64,000 nt of DNA, from contig LUCM01007134.1 in assembly GCA_008360955.1 (NCBI GenBank), positions 62,001-126,000 on the forward strand, written 5' to 3'. A program made the translations under genes and the position numbers. The notes below the pieces were generated by a model. It had not been told where the DNA came from. It saw only the letters and a list, made by a program, of their open reading frames with translations, and ran no database searches. The first letter of the stretch is position 1; every line of letters starts with the position of its first letter. Below are positions 23,490-35,374 of the stretch, piece by piece. Source of the DNA: Fasciolopsis buskii. Its lineage: Eukaryota; Platyhelminthes; Trematoda; Plagiorchiida; Fasciolidae.

Positions 23490-23698
23490 TTAGTGCCTGA
23501 AAAAATACCAAAGAATTACCAATACTAAGGCAACCAAAGGTGAAAATGCTACATTACTGCCAAAAAACCCTGCCATATAACTTGTTAGCATTTTGTTTCT
23601 ACTGACAGTGACACTATGTCCGTTGCTGCGGAGATAGTCCAGCCTACAGCCAGCACTTTTATCGCAGACCCAGAATGCACCTTTCCACTTCAGAGTAA
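23490..23698 (-). CDS. Candidate terminal exon with C-terminal hydrophobic segment
   Basis: Acceptor ATCACGTCTGCCGTAG puts a 68-residue frame in the same phase as gene M. The peptide has two Cys and ends with about 17 hydrophobic residues (SPLVALVLVILWYFF) and a short basic end, like a membrane anchor. Caution: the hydrophobic run coincides with the pyrimidine tract of a strong downstream acceptor (TTCTTTGGTATTTTTTCAG), which would encode such residues anyway. Using that acceptor instead gives a short open tail to TAA. Confidence 0.3.
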
Positions 23699-25167
23699 CT
23701 ACGGCAGACGTGATCAAACTGTCACGCGTAAATATTTATTACCATAAGGATCGGAAAGATGCATTAGGAACAAATTATTTTCGGTAGGTATCGATGTCAA
23801 ATAATTTAAGAAGCTAATGTCAACATAAACAGAACGGTTTACTAATCAAACTTGGTGCACTGGCACTCTGCCTCCAGGTATTTAAAATTTTTGATATTTG
23901 ATGGCGGGATGTTTTTTAAACGAGCATTTTACCAAGAAACACATGCGTACTTATTCTATCCTGCAAGCAAACTTCCCTTCCCAAAATCAAGCAGGGCTTA
24001 ATTAATGAAATCTCTCATTGAAATCAAAATATTGCTGTGAGCATCACACTGAACTTGTCCTAAAAATGTCCTTGAACAGTTTTTGATTGAACTACTAGTT
24101 GATGGTCGAACAATATTTTTCCATCAAGCAGTGCTGGCATCACAATGCGTGATTTTAACTTGTGGATTGTCAGACCCGGATATACAAATGGAGGTGTGTG
24201 TTGCAACTCTGTGATCTTTACTCTTGCAACGGTGGACAGTATCACGTGAAAATACAATAGGACCAGTCTAGATGAAATTACTATAAACAACTGGTGTGGA
24301 AGCTGCGATCCATGGTTTATACAGGAATGGTTGGGGTAGATTGTTGCCAGTGTTTGGCAGTTCCCGGTCCTACTGACAAGTTTAGTTTGAACCCTAATAT
24401 TAGTTACACTGGACTTAACGGAATTCCCGACTTTATCAGGGTAAATGCAGAAGAAATGTCGTGCGAAGCTAGATGAGAAAGAAAAAGCTTAATCTCTTAT
24501 TTCAGCGTAGATGCGCACAATCAATTGCTTTACTTGCCTGCGGAGCACAGACTCGACAATTCATGGCTCGTTCAAAGTTGCGCCATCGAGAACAAAGAGA
24601 TCCTTTTGAAAGAGTGAAAACACTTAATCTCACTGCTCGGATGGTTCCAACCACACTCATTTTTCTAATGCTGCATGAAAGATAGCGCAGGGGACCAAGC
24701 ATCAAAGGCAAAAATATGGCCTTGTCACCGCCCATAATGACCAACTGTGCAAAACCTACCGTGAACAGCATTGAAAGAACCTGCCCATCACTAACGCGTA
24801 TGAATGTTTCTCTCATTTTGGACGGCGCATTCGATGCAGTTTACAGTTGTTGATATTTTAAAATTGGCATGGTAATCAGACCAAATTAATCTTTGTGAAG
24901 TTATTTCAGCCCTTGGGATTCGTTTCAGTAGACGAAAGGCAAGAAAATTCCGCACACCTTCGTCTAATTGTGGAAAACCCAGAAAAGAACAAACGGAGTG
25001 GGTTTGAAAATGAATGAGCAGCCGTTTGGCGTACATGTACGTCCAAAGTAAAAGAAACATCTTTATAGAATGCAATGTTACTCGCGAGCAGTGAATATAT
25101 AAGTATGTCGGACTGCCTGTCTTTCGAACCGCACTTTTCACATACATTCCTCGGGTTATCTACTCAC

Positions 25168-25176
25168 ACTTATAGT
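25168..25176 (-). CDS. Candidate distal gene M exon, 9 nt
   Basis: Acceptor CTAATATTTCCAG, donor GTGAGT. Would encode junction Asn then YK after the 26,971 exon. Such a short match has an appreciable chance of being accidental. Confidence 0.35.
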
Positions 25177-26970
25177 CTGGAAATATTAGATTGGAACTTT
25201 TGTCCTTGTTCGCGTTCATTCTTGGCGTACACCTTCCGTCGCAATCCGGCTCTTAACTCGGCCTTTCCGATTGGAAGGCCAATGTATTACGAATGTGCCA
25301 GTAGCTTCCATCTAGACGGATGACATTTGCGGAGTTGAGTTTGTCGAGATATTTTCCCCATTCACAATTACCAGCGCATGACAACTTGGGATTGGGACAG
25401 GGCAACTGTCTCATTAGCGTCAACCGAATTACTAACAATAAACTACATCATGTACTGTGCCTTTCCACTGTTCATGCAATGGGTAAGCTAAGATGCAGTT
25501 AGACGAGTTTCGAGTGTCGACCCTCAGCCAAGCTGCAATATTCTGATGTTTCGATGTATCAGTGAGTCCATGCACTATACGTTAATGTTTTACGTAGATT
25601 TTAAAACAAGGAAATCCAATGTTGCTGCTCGTTAGCAGGTAATAGACGTTAAATTGCCAGCTATTCTTTGGCAGGAAAGAGTAAAAAGCAGAACACAAAA
25701 GTTGGTAATTGAGAAACCCAAAAGTTTATAACGTTGTCTGTTACGAAATTAATCTCCCAAATATGACGGTGGAGAAATGAGACAAGTGATGCGAAGAAAG
25801 AAAAGAATGAGATGCACAATCAAAAGTAAATATTTGGACCACAAGATTCCAGCGCACGGTTTAATTATATTAAGCTGAAGACTGCGACAATCCGATATGA
25901 TCAATGTTCCACGAATGTCTGGGAGCCAGTTACTGGCATGGCCGAACAGAGCGGCCCTTTCTAGACGATTTCATTGTTTACCAATGTTGCCCAGGATTGA
26001 GATGACCACACTGGTCAAAAATACCGTGGACGCTTTTCAGAACGACAGTGCCCCTGTCTAGTTTTTCTTTTGGTGATACCTTTTTCATGGAATTCAGAGT
26101 ACGAGGGCAATTTGACGGAAAACTTTCAACTTCAGAGTACGATCGAGCTATTTACTAACAAGTGCTCGTTTGCATAGATTCATGCATCGCCATCCACAAC
26201 CAAAAAGAAATTGACTGCAATGGATGATTTCACCCCTATCCGTTGTTTTGATTATTTCGACAGGGAAGATTTAGGTAATAAATTCGAATGGAATAAGGTT
26301 TGCTTTACATCAGAAAAGCAATGGGTCACATGATTTTTAGGTCATAGCATTTCTGGAGCCCACTAACAGTCCTTTGGTTGGACGATATTTGTGACCAACA
26401 TTCTCGTTAGCATAGTCAATATTTTCTACGGCAATGATTCAGACAGAAAGACCAGTCTATTAAATGTTTGATCCTTATTCTTAACGGATCCCTATGAGAA
26501 CATTCGGAAGTGATGAGGCCCTTGTGGTTGTCACTGTCTTTCTCCGATCTCCGGGCCCAAAAATGGCCGATTCACTCACTAACACCTACGATGGCTCATA
26601 TCAACCTATGAAAAGTACCTTGAATCTGGCTGTCTGCTATGTATCCACTGATAACGGAGCTCTATTCTAATTGCCGTTGGAAATTCAACAAACCGACTGG
26701 GCTTTTGGTTAATTTGTCTCTTTCATGTTATCGATAATTTTGACAGAATCCTCAGTAAGCCGTCTGATATTTTTTCAACAAAGCCTGGTGCTTTCTTCTC
26801 AGCGAATGACTCCTATGTCATCGTTGTAAAACCGAAAATTTATATTGCATCGTTCACGATGCCGTTGTCTAATCTAAGCATTTAGAGTTTAACCTGCGGA
26901 ACGTATCCACCCCAGTCGTTTCAGTTTTCAGACATTAGCCTGAAAATACTTATTCCTATTTTCCACTTAC

Positions 26971-26985
26971 TTCCGGGCTTTCCAA
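26971..26985 (-). CDS. Candidate distal gene M exon, 15 nt
   Basis: Acceptor AGTCCTTCGCAG, donor GTAAGT. Core GKPG. Joined to M56 the junction gives Phe, so FGKPG would continue the FGGK/FGKI-like tail style. The intron would be about 8.4 kb, far longer than any other in the chain, so intermediate exons may be missing. Confidence 0.55.
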
Positions 26986-28083
26986 CTGCGAAGGACTCTC
27001 ACTCTCCTGCAGATCATTTGAAACTACTTCCTGTGCATAACTGAAGTGTGGCATCTATTTACACCAAAAATGAATGAATGAAGATGCATAGAAATTCGGC
27101 CACATTAAAACTGTCGAGGGTCTGTCTTGTCCTATGAGGCTTGCTGAACCTGCATTTCCTGGCCAACTTCCAAACCGTCAGGGGGGAAACAACTATTAGG
27201 GAAGGGGAGGAGATTCGGACCCTCTGCAGTTGAAAAGAATACTTCTTTGTTCGTTCAGCAGTAATGTCCTCAGTTCTGCTGTAATTCAGCTAGCCCCATT
27301 GACTCATTCAACACATTCCTCCACCGACCGCACAGGTGTTGAACCAGTAGAAAAGGATGGGATTTTAAATTGCTTAAAAACTATCAAGTTGGCAGCTACG
27401 GCTTCTCCAAGCTCATTATCCCTTAGTAGCTAATTACGATGCCGTACGATGTCCAAAACCACAGTCTGTTTCATTAACAGCTTCTTGTATTTTTGTGCCA
27501 ACATAACTTCTTGGAAAGCAACACAAATTGCCAGATACTTAAGGATACAAAATCCGCAGATTTTTCTGAATTATGCCTTGTTACTGGCCTTACTTACTGG
27601 TTAACCGCCTACAAACTTTGCAGGAGCACATTTAATGTAATAACATTTAGTGAATTCTATCTCCAAGCAATTACGCAGTTCTGTTAGATGAGCATTTCTT
27701 GATCATTCCTTTGAATTTTATTCAATTCTACTTAAAAGTCACTTTGATTTCAAAAACCTAACTTTTGGGGTGACAACGTAACTTGTTAACATGGCTTGCT
27801 GATTACGTCGATCATCCAACCAAAAACAGGAAAAACAACGGTGTGGAATAGTCTAAATCGTTTTGACTGCTGATCCTGGTGTTTCACAGGAAGCAATTCT
27901 GCTCTTAGCTCGTGAATTTTTTCATCTATATAAGTGATATGCTCAGTAGTGGGTGTGGCTTTGGCCAGGTATGCGGAAGAGGCAGCCAAATATCGCCCGG
28001 TTTCAAATGATATTTACCTAGACGGTCTAATATGGGTTACCAGAAAGATTATAAGTTTTTAAAAAAACAAAATAAAATTTTTC

Positions 28084-28310
28084 TTAACACATCCCACCGC
28101 GGTCTCTGTAACTTCTTTCTACCCAGAAGTTAAGTATCTTGTAATCTCTTAACCCCACGGTCTTTGTTGCTCGTCTTATATTGTCCATTGGATGTCCAGG
28201 CTGCGTTTTCTGTTCTTTTACATTGGAAAACTCGAACAGTTCCTTGTTACAATCAACGTCCTCTCTAAGTACATCAAAAGAAACTTCACTAATCTGTAGT
28301 CCTTCCTGAA
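28084..28310 (-). CDS. Candidate coding exon of unknown gene, 74 codons then stop
   Basis: A very good acceptor (TTTAATGTTTTCTTTCATAG) opens, in the gene M phase, a 74-residue charged frame beginning QEGLQISEV and ending at TAA. Its composition looks protein-like (mixed E/D/K/R, no long low-complexity run), but no domain is recognised. It could be an alternative 3' exon of gene M (M56 would join as Phe) or a chance ORF. Confidence 0.3.
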
Positions 28311-31302
28311 CTATGAAAGAAAACATTAAATACTGCGCCATATTATATTTTTGATTACTCGTTTTTTCTATCCCCTTTACGGATCTTGCAAGTATCGTGC
28401 ATCACGCACAATGAAGCCTGCATGGAATTTGCAAAAAGGCCTTCGAAGATTCCTTCCTCGTTTCGCAGGGATATTTCTTCACATACCCCAAAACAAGATA
28501 CTGGTGACAGATTTTTGTAACTAATAATAATAAATAACATTCAGAAGAATTCTTACTTGCATTGCCTCAAACGCGTTCTGCTTAATAAAGATCCGGCGAT
28601 GCATAGCTACCCCTCTAACTTGAGTGTTATTTTTACCATTGTCGATACTCTACCATGGGTAGTGGGATTTCAGCTCCTGGAATGCAAATTTAAACCAGAA
28701 AAGCTGAACAATACAATACAACTAATACTTGTTTTCTGCAATCTGAGGTATTTCGGTAGTACGTGTCCAACAGACCTTGTATTCCATATCATTCCTGTGT
28801 ACTTTCCAAAGCTAAACTGAGGTAACACAAAAATAACTCAATAGGACCGAGGATTTCTTACGTACGCACAACATGATGCGCACGTACCTGTTCTATTTAG
28901 CATCAAATGTATCGGCTTTCTGTCGCAATCAGAGTGGTTGGCTTTGGCCGCCCAACAAAGAATAACCTATCAACCCCAGTTATGATTTCTCTACAGACCC
29001 TCCAGCAGAAAGCGTAAATGACGGCGCAAATCCGAGCCCTGCGATGAATTCCCACTGAGCGTTTACTACTGTGAGGATAATTCGATAAAAGAGCACGTGA
29101 ACTTGATTCGAAGTAGCACTGTTTCTGGTGATGGTTACTAACAAAGATAAAGAAACTGTAAAGTGCGCACAAGGTTTTCACTACTGAAGTGCTGATGCTG
29201 CCTGTTGAGTTGTTCGAAATCAAAACCGGATCACCCACTACTGAAAAATGAATTTAATTTGAAGGCTTTTGATAAGAGCCAGGACTCCAAATGGTTTATT
29301 ATACGAACAGCATTATTTAAATTAGGGTGCAAAATGCTACAGTAGATCTACCGAACCTCGATTTTATACACAATAATAGTGAATTATAAATTGGGTTACT
29401 TTACTAATTGTTGAAACCAGCTTGCAATACCCTTCACGGTAACTCAACCACGGCTTGATGCAGCTTGATGAGTAAGAGCTAAAACTAGTAGAAAACGAAT
29501 TCACCCGCCAAACGAGTCGATATCTACGAACAGTATCTTAAAATCTGGTAAAACTCAAGGCAAATGGATGGTGCATATGACGCGGACTTTTTTGGTGAAC
29601 CAGTGAACTGGACTGCAAACACTTCGCCACCAGCCAAAGTGACATCATCAGTGGTGCGGTCTCCCGGCGAGTGCTTGTGTTTTCATGCAATTATACAGGC
29701 AGTTCTTCTGCAGTCATTACTGGTTGGCTGCTTTGGTTAATAGAATAAAAGAGACACGGGCAAAGACTTCAGCTATCCGCTTCTTTCTTTGTCTCCTGCA
29801 CACCTGATCCGTTATTGTCTGAAAGGGTACCCAATTTCACTGGAGTATAATGACCGGTCCTTCCATAACTTCGCAAATAAACCTGGCTCAAATAATGATC
29901 AATTCCGTCGCTCTTCCTGATCAATTGCAAGCCTTAATAAACTGCCTCAAGTGGTTTTTCGAAAATAGGTGACAACCTTTACACTTAAATTCGACTTTGT
30001 GTTCCTCACGACTTTTATGCGCCTATATTTTGAACAGTGGATCGTGTTTGGGTTTCTTTCTGTTTTGTCCGGGACGGCACTTTTTGCAGACGTTGTAATC
30101 AGTCTGATAAACAAAGCTAAATCACTGTTTGGTATTTGTCTTTAATTCTTCGATGGGATGTTCCGTAAGGGCTTCGTAATCTACGAACTAATTCGATTCC
30201 ATGGGGTTTGAATAACTGCCTCATCCTTTAACAGGTATTTTTGATTCTCATCGATATATCCCTTTTTCTGGTTTGTTCAGCATCCGTCCCCTAGCAGTGA
30301 TTCTGACTGATGCTTCGCTTACTAAAGACTTGGAATTAGTCGCTCCGCATGTTTGTGTAGAGTGTATTTTTTCTCGGTGGTGCAGCGGGATTGGCCTTTT
30401 AGAGAACCGTCTTCATATAACTTCCTTGGCAGTAATTTGCGTGACTGCTATGAAACTGTAGAAGTAGTTCTGTGTATAATGTTATTTACGAATGTTTCCA
30501 ACACACCTGTACTCATCCTCGTAAAGGGACCTCCCCCAAAAAGCACGCAATTATCACTGTCTATTTCCACGGTAATCAAGAGATCCATGGAGAATTTTGT
30601 AATGGCAATGAAAGCTTGTTGTACTTCAGATCGTTTGATTACAAATCCTTTGTAACCTTTGCATTATCAGGGTTCCTGGAAAAAGGTCCTTCAAAGATTT
30701 AGAATCGCTCCCTCTTTGGCGATGCTCGTGAATCTACTACAGTCTCTCTCACTTCTTTCGTAGAACCTACCTTATCACTTGAAGTCGATTTGAAGGATTA
30801 GCTCAACCAAGTTGCACGCAGTCCTCGGCTTTATTTGTTCACCCTACTGATGCTCTTCTAGAAGTCCGTTAGCGTTTGTTTTGCAAGTGCTTTGACTTAA
30901 AGAGAACTTCGGCCTTCGAAGAGCTCATGAATTTAACCTGTTCAACGTTTTTCGACTAAGTTCCTCTAAAAATTGCCCATTTACTTTAAAGACAGTTTTT
31001 AATCGTTTTCATCAACCTCTGGCACATTGTGCGTTGTTTTCCTGGGTGAGACGAACTTCGATTTCAGGGTCATTCCGTTCTTATCCATTTTTGGTCGTTC
31101 GTAAATGGGTGTGATAGATGCCTGCGTTTTCGAGCTTTGGTCCTTGGTTATTTTGTGTAATTTATGTGGACGTTTAAATTTCATTTGGGTTGTTCCGCAA
31201 ATTTGTGAGCTGGATCGCCATTGACGCACTTTTTCATAACGCTTTTGCTTTCCTAAATAATCCGCTTGGTTCATACTGACTGCCATTTCTTCTGCCTTTT
31301 AG

Positions 31303-31326
31303 ATCACTGTCTCATGTGTGCTGCTA
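31303..31326 (+). CDS. Candidate plus-strand micro-exon, 24 nt
   Basis: Very strong acceptor (TTTCTTCTGCCTTTTAG), donor GTAAGA. Length is a multiple of three. Core HCLMCAA in the phase used by genes P and M. No assignable gene. Confidence 0.35.
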
Positions 31327-32819
31327 GTAAGATTCAGGACAAAAAGTTTCCGTTTTTTGCTGTGTCCGGGACTTCCAGTGGTCTTCAGTGCATATCCTTA
31401 CTTGTCAAAGCACTCCGCTTTAGTGGCCATCCCGAATTTTCATTTTATTCCCTCTGGATCATAGGGCCACCAGCATTAAAAGACGCAACCACCCAAGTAC
31501 TTCCCACAAGATCCTACTAGTGTTGTTGACAATCTAGCACATAATGAAGTGCTGGCAATCGAGCTACCCAGCTTAGCGAACAAACTAGTGACTTGTTATG
31601 GAACGGCAGCTAAGTGGGTGAAAATTCTTTGAATTTGTATTTCATATATGCATATATATACAGTGTCTCAACAGAATCTGATTTATAACGTCAGGAGTGT
31701 GCATGGAAGTTGACAGAATGACCACAGCTGTGAATCGTTGATAATTCTTTTTCACTTGGGCTTAGTCAACATTAGGAACGTCTGCAAGAACAGATATAAG
31801 TTTTACTTGGTTTTTGTTGGGTGAACAAAACTGTCTCAGATTACATGTTTGTTTCTTTTGTGGACTTTTGAACGAACGGCTCCCATGCACATTCAAGAAG
31901 CTAAAGATTAGATTTTGTTCAGACAAGACAATTCGGAATGTGCAAGTATAAGAATGTTTGGACAAAAGAAAATCAGATAAGCACACCTGACGAGTGGCAG
32001 TAACCGCGAAACCAGTCGTGTGTTTCTGGGAATTTTGCGCACCTTTCCAGATACCTCTCATAATATACATCAATATTTGTGCCTACATACATATCATTTC
32101 AGATCAACTTAGAGTGCTCTGATGTATAAGGCTTTCGACTAACGTTCGTTTAGCTCCCCAATTCTCGAGGAGCCGAGTGCTAACAAAATCCCTTTATTTC
32201 CACAGAAATAAGTTGTGATAGAATGGGCAAATAAACCCTTCATTGACAGCTTCCAAGTTCAGATGATTCCTCACAGGGTCAGTACGATCCTTCGGATGAA
32301 GAAAATTTAGTGTAACCATCTAAAATACCCAGGGAACAAGAAAGCCAGCTTTTGTTAAATATGCCAAGCTTTATTGAATGAGATTAACTAATAGGTTTAA
32401 TTGTTAAAATTCCTTTTGCTCGTGAATCATATTCGTTAATGGCGACATGCTGGAATGCATTAAGAAAGAAAAAAGAAAGTTAGACAGTTTGTTTTTCTCT
32501 TAGTTCCTTTACTTGTTACTAACCTCTAGGGACAAAGCAAAACTGTGAAGCTGAACTGAAATCTGCTTGCTTGTGTACAGCACAAATTGTTTATCTTTTC
32601 AAAGTGATTCCATTGGTTGAACTTAAAGAATACGCTGTTTTTTGAATGCTAACTAACAAATTTCTACAACTGGTAAACAGCAAACAAAATCACTGTGCGG
32701 GTAAGTTTTTGCCCGGAAAATATCTCAGTTCTCTTAGTTTAATCAAATATAATTGTTGAGTAGCAGTATTAGGCTTATTATATTATAACAATACCGCACA
32801 AAGATTTGTAAACTTTTAG

Positions 32820-32837
32820 GGAGCCAAACTACTGCTG
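32820..32837 (+). CDS. Candidate plus-strand micro-exon, 18 nt
   Basis: Acceptor TTGTAAACTTTTAG, donor GTAAGG. Core SQTTA. Confidence 0.3.
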
Positions 32838-33529
32838 GTAAGGGGGTATAAACCTCTTAGAGATGAGGTAAACATTAATCGTCATCATTACTGGAAAAAA
32901 TTTCTGATAGCAACAATATACAATTTAGCATCTAATCTCAGTCTGCTCTGAACCGCTGAACCGGTTACATTACACAATGGTAAATTCTAATTGGAAACGT
33001 ACGGAGTTGTTTTTTGATCACTGTGGATGGTAAAATAAACGAATAGCATCGATCAGTTTTCTTAGTGAAAAACTAAATAAATTAACTGAAGCCGTCCAAA
33101 AGCTTTTGTAGAGATGTCATACAAAAAGTGATTTCAGGAAGAATTCGGATGCGAGTAAGGCGAGAGAAACAACGTCACCTAAACGCACAAGTTTTGGTTT
33201 GATATATCGGCTCTAATGGCCTTGCTTCCCAAAATTGTTTGTCAATTAAGAACATACTTAAAAATGATGGTGAAAAAACACGGTTTGGAGATACGGAAGT
33301 GCTCTAGCGCAGTTCTACTGAACGAATTGTACAAACGACCCGGTTTGGAATGGGAGATATTTCTATAAGCATCATCTAATGCCGTCTAGAGAAAAATGTG
33401 GGATTTGCAAAGAGGGATGATTATGGATGACTTTGTGACTAGAGTATAGAAAATAGAAGGTCCGCTGAAAACAGGAAAATTCGGACAATTGAAAAAGACA
33501 AATGTTCATTAAGTTCAATTATTTTGCAG

Positions 33530-33544
33530 CCACCTACAGCTATG
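33530..33544 (+). CDS. Candidate plus-strand micro-exon, 15 nt
   Basis: Acceptor TCAATTATTTTGCAG, donor GTAAGA. Core TYSY. As strong by splice signals as accepted exons, but without a paralogue match. Confidence 0.4.
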
Positions 33545-35236
33545 GTAAGAACAAAATTGGTTGTATAGAAAATAATGGAAGTCTTTCCTTGTCCTAGTTG
33601 ATTGTATTCAACACTTAGTGATGCAATTTACTGTTAATTGCCCATCCGCATGTTATGTTCGTACTTTGCATGTGGTCTACTGGATATCTCAGCTATGGTG
33701 TCAAACTTCCAGCACTGGTGAGTTCAGCTGAACGATGGTGAACTACTCCACGCCTAATGAGATGCAGATCGAATTGATGAACCCCTCATGTTTTGCTTTT
33801 GTTCGAAATGTGGTTCTGTAAGCGTTCTGAGTTATTTACTCGGCCACGAAAATATGGACTATGCGAAATCTGTCAGGTGCAAGTGTGTATTAAAAAAATG
33901 AAATGCAACGAACAAGGTCAGATAAACGCGACTGAATAGTTACCGATTTTCCCAACAACTGAAAATAAATGCATTGAAAAAGAGGATAGTAATTTTCCAT
34001 TGAATCTGGTAGGCGGAAATTCACTGACAATTTAGCCAACGTTAGATCAGGCTCCAGTTTTAAGCCATGTTGAATGCCACTGACATTTCACTGTTTCAAG
34101 AACTCAATCCCTAGGACAATGGACAATCAGTCAGTGACGTCGGCAAATTACAAGATCATTTTGGGAAGACCGTTCTAGAGATCATTAGGCAAACGAGAAG
34201 GATAGCTACAGAACGAGAGGAACATTTGTTTTCATGATTGCGGGGAAACATTCAGGCGAAAGTCGACGAAAATCACTGGAATTTTTTGAATAAAATAAGG
34301 GATGTGATTTTAAAAAATAATTGAATTCATAATTCCTAGAAATATTAAAAAAATGGAGAAAATAAGTCTGTTCATGTCGGCAACAAAACCACTGCGAAAT
34401 TACTCTCCTTTCGGTATCCGCGCTTAACGTATCCTCGATAAATCACATAAGCATCCACAAACTTTGTGGCATTACTAATCCGAGATAGAACCCAAGCAGC
34501 GTTTTATCATTCGAGATCCTATGTTTCAATCGGACAAATACACAATGAGTTAAAGTGAATGAATAAATGGAAGTCTGGTCGAGCACAGTGGTAGAAATAA
34601 GACGGTCGACGGGATGTACTGTGTTGCAATCCCCAGATTACGGTTGCTTTTGACTAACGGAGCACTATTGCCATTACATCTATTTTATGCTCCTGGAAGG
34701 CTACTACTGACTGCCATAAACAGCATCTGAAGTAGACTTCGAAGGCTTATGAAAACTGAGGCAATATATTATTATTTTTCATCCATGTGATTCCTTTGAA
34801 GACAAGAATGTGAGAAAAGCATTTACTTAATTATGTATGAGGGGCAGAATGGATAAGTAATTTGTGAGAAGCCGAATGTTGTTGTGCAGTACCTCAACTT
34901 TCTACATTCATAGTTTCCTAGAAAAATGGTTTCACTGAGATTCATGTACCTGAGTGTTTGGCTGGTTTTGAGTTTATGAACCCACCCAAGTAAAACGAGA
35001 CAAGTATAACATTGTCCAACAGTAGATGACTGAACACGATTTTACTGTAGTTGCCCATTCATTCTTTCCGATTTTTTCCCCAGTTTTGGTCAACTACTGA
35101 TAAGGTCTAACACTGGTTAAATCCCTCTACCTTGCCTCCATGGTTTCACTGCCCACTTGGACGAATCCCGATGAACCAGTGGACAGTTCGAATGAGTGAA
35201 AGCATTTCGGCCTCAAGTCACAACACAACTACATAC

Positions 35237-35245
35237 CAGTGGTTT
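35237..35245 (-). CDS. Candidate stop-forming exon after M56
   Basis: Acceptor ATAGCACCTTCAG followed by AA. Joined to M56 (ending T) this makes TAA, so the protein would end in HEKK. It could be a terminal exon, or a 9-nt exon before GTATGT. Mutually exclusive with continuation to 26,985. Confidence 0.4.
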
Positions 35246-35359
35246 CTGAAGGTGCTATAATGTACCGTAAATATGTTTACTTATTTTTTTAAATGAAACA
35301 TCCGGATAACGTGGAAGAACTTGATAGAAAAGTGGAAGAAAAATGTTGTATGAACTTAC

Positions 35360-35374
35360 ATTTCTTTTCGTGAT
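35360..35374 (-). CDS. Gene M exon M56, 15 nt (tail)
   Basis: Acceptor TACCTCGAAAACAG, donor GTAAGT. Core HEKK after junction His. Ends in T, so the identity of the next exon decides whether translation stops. Confidence 0.82.

Larger units (their letters stand above)
20310..25167. other. 3' flank of gene P / region between the convergent genes
   Basis: Holds the candidate poly(A) signal, a TA microsatellite and the candidate minus terminal exon. Other ORFs (for example plus 20,948-21,181 and 21,524-21,766) lack matching splice phase or domains. Confidence 0.5.
26986..35236. other. Sparse region between gene M tail and its candidate distal exons
   Basis: About 8 kb with only the weak candidates listed separately. 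A 9-nt minus exon-like match at 28,018-28,026 and a hydrophobic minus frame at 28,903-29,238 behind an AAATTCATTTTTCAG acceptor were noted but not assigned. Confidence 0.45.

Noticed and set aside
26580..26585. 6-nt minus exon-like match with GTGAGT
   Set aside because: Chance level; weak acceptor context.
27594..27608. 15-nt minus exon-like match
   Set aside because: Contains TAA in the phase used by gene M.
28557..28577. 21-nt minus exon-like match with GTAAGA
   Set aside because: Contains TGA in the phase used by gene M; a 9-nt version would need a GAG acceptor.
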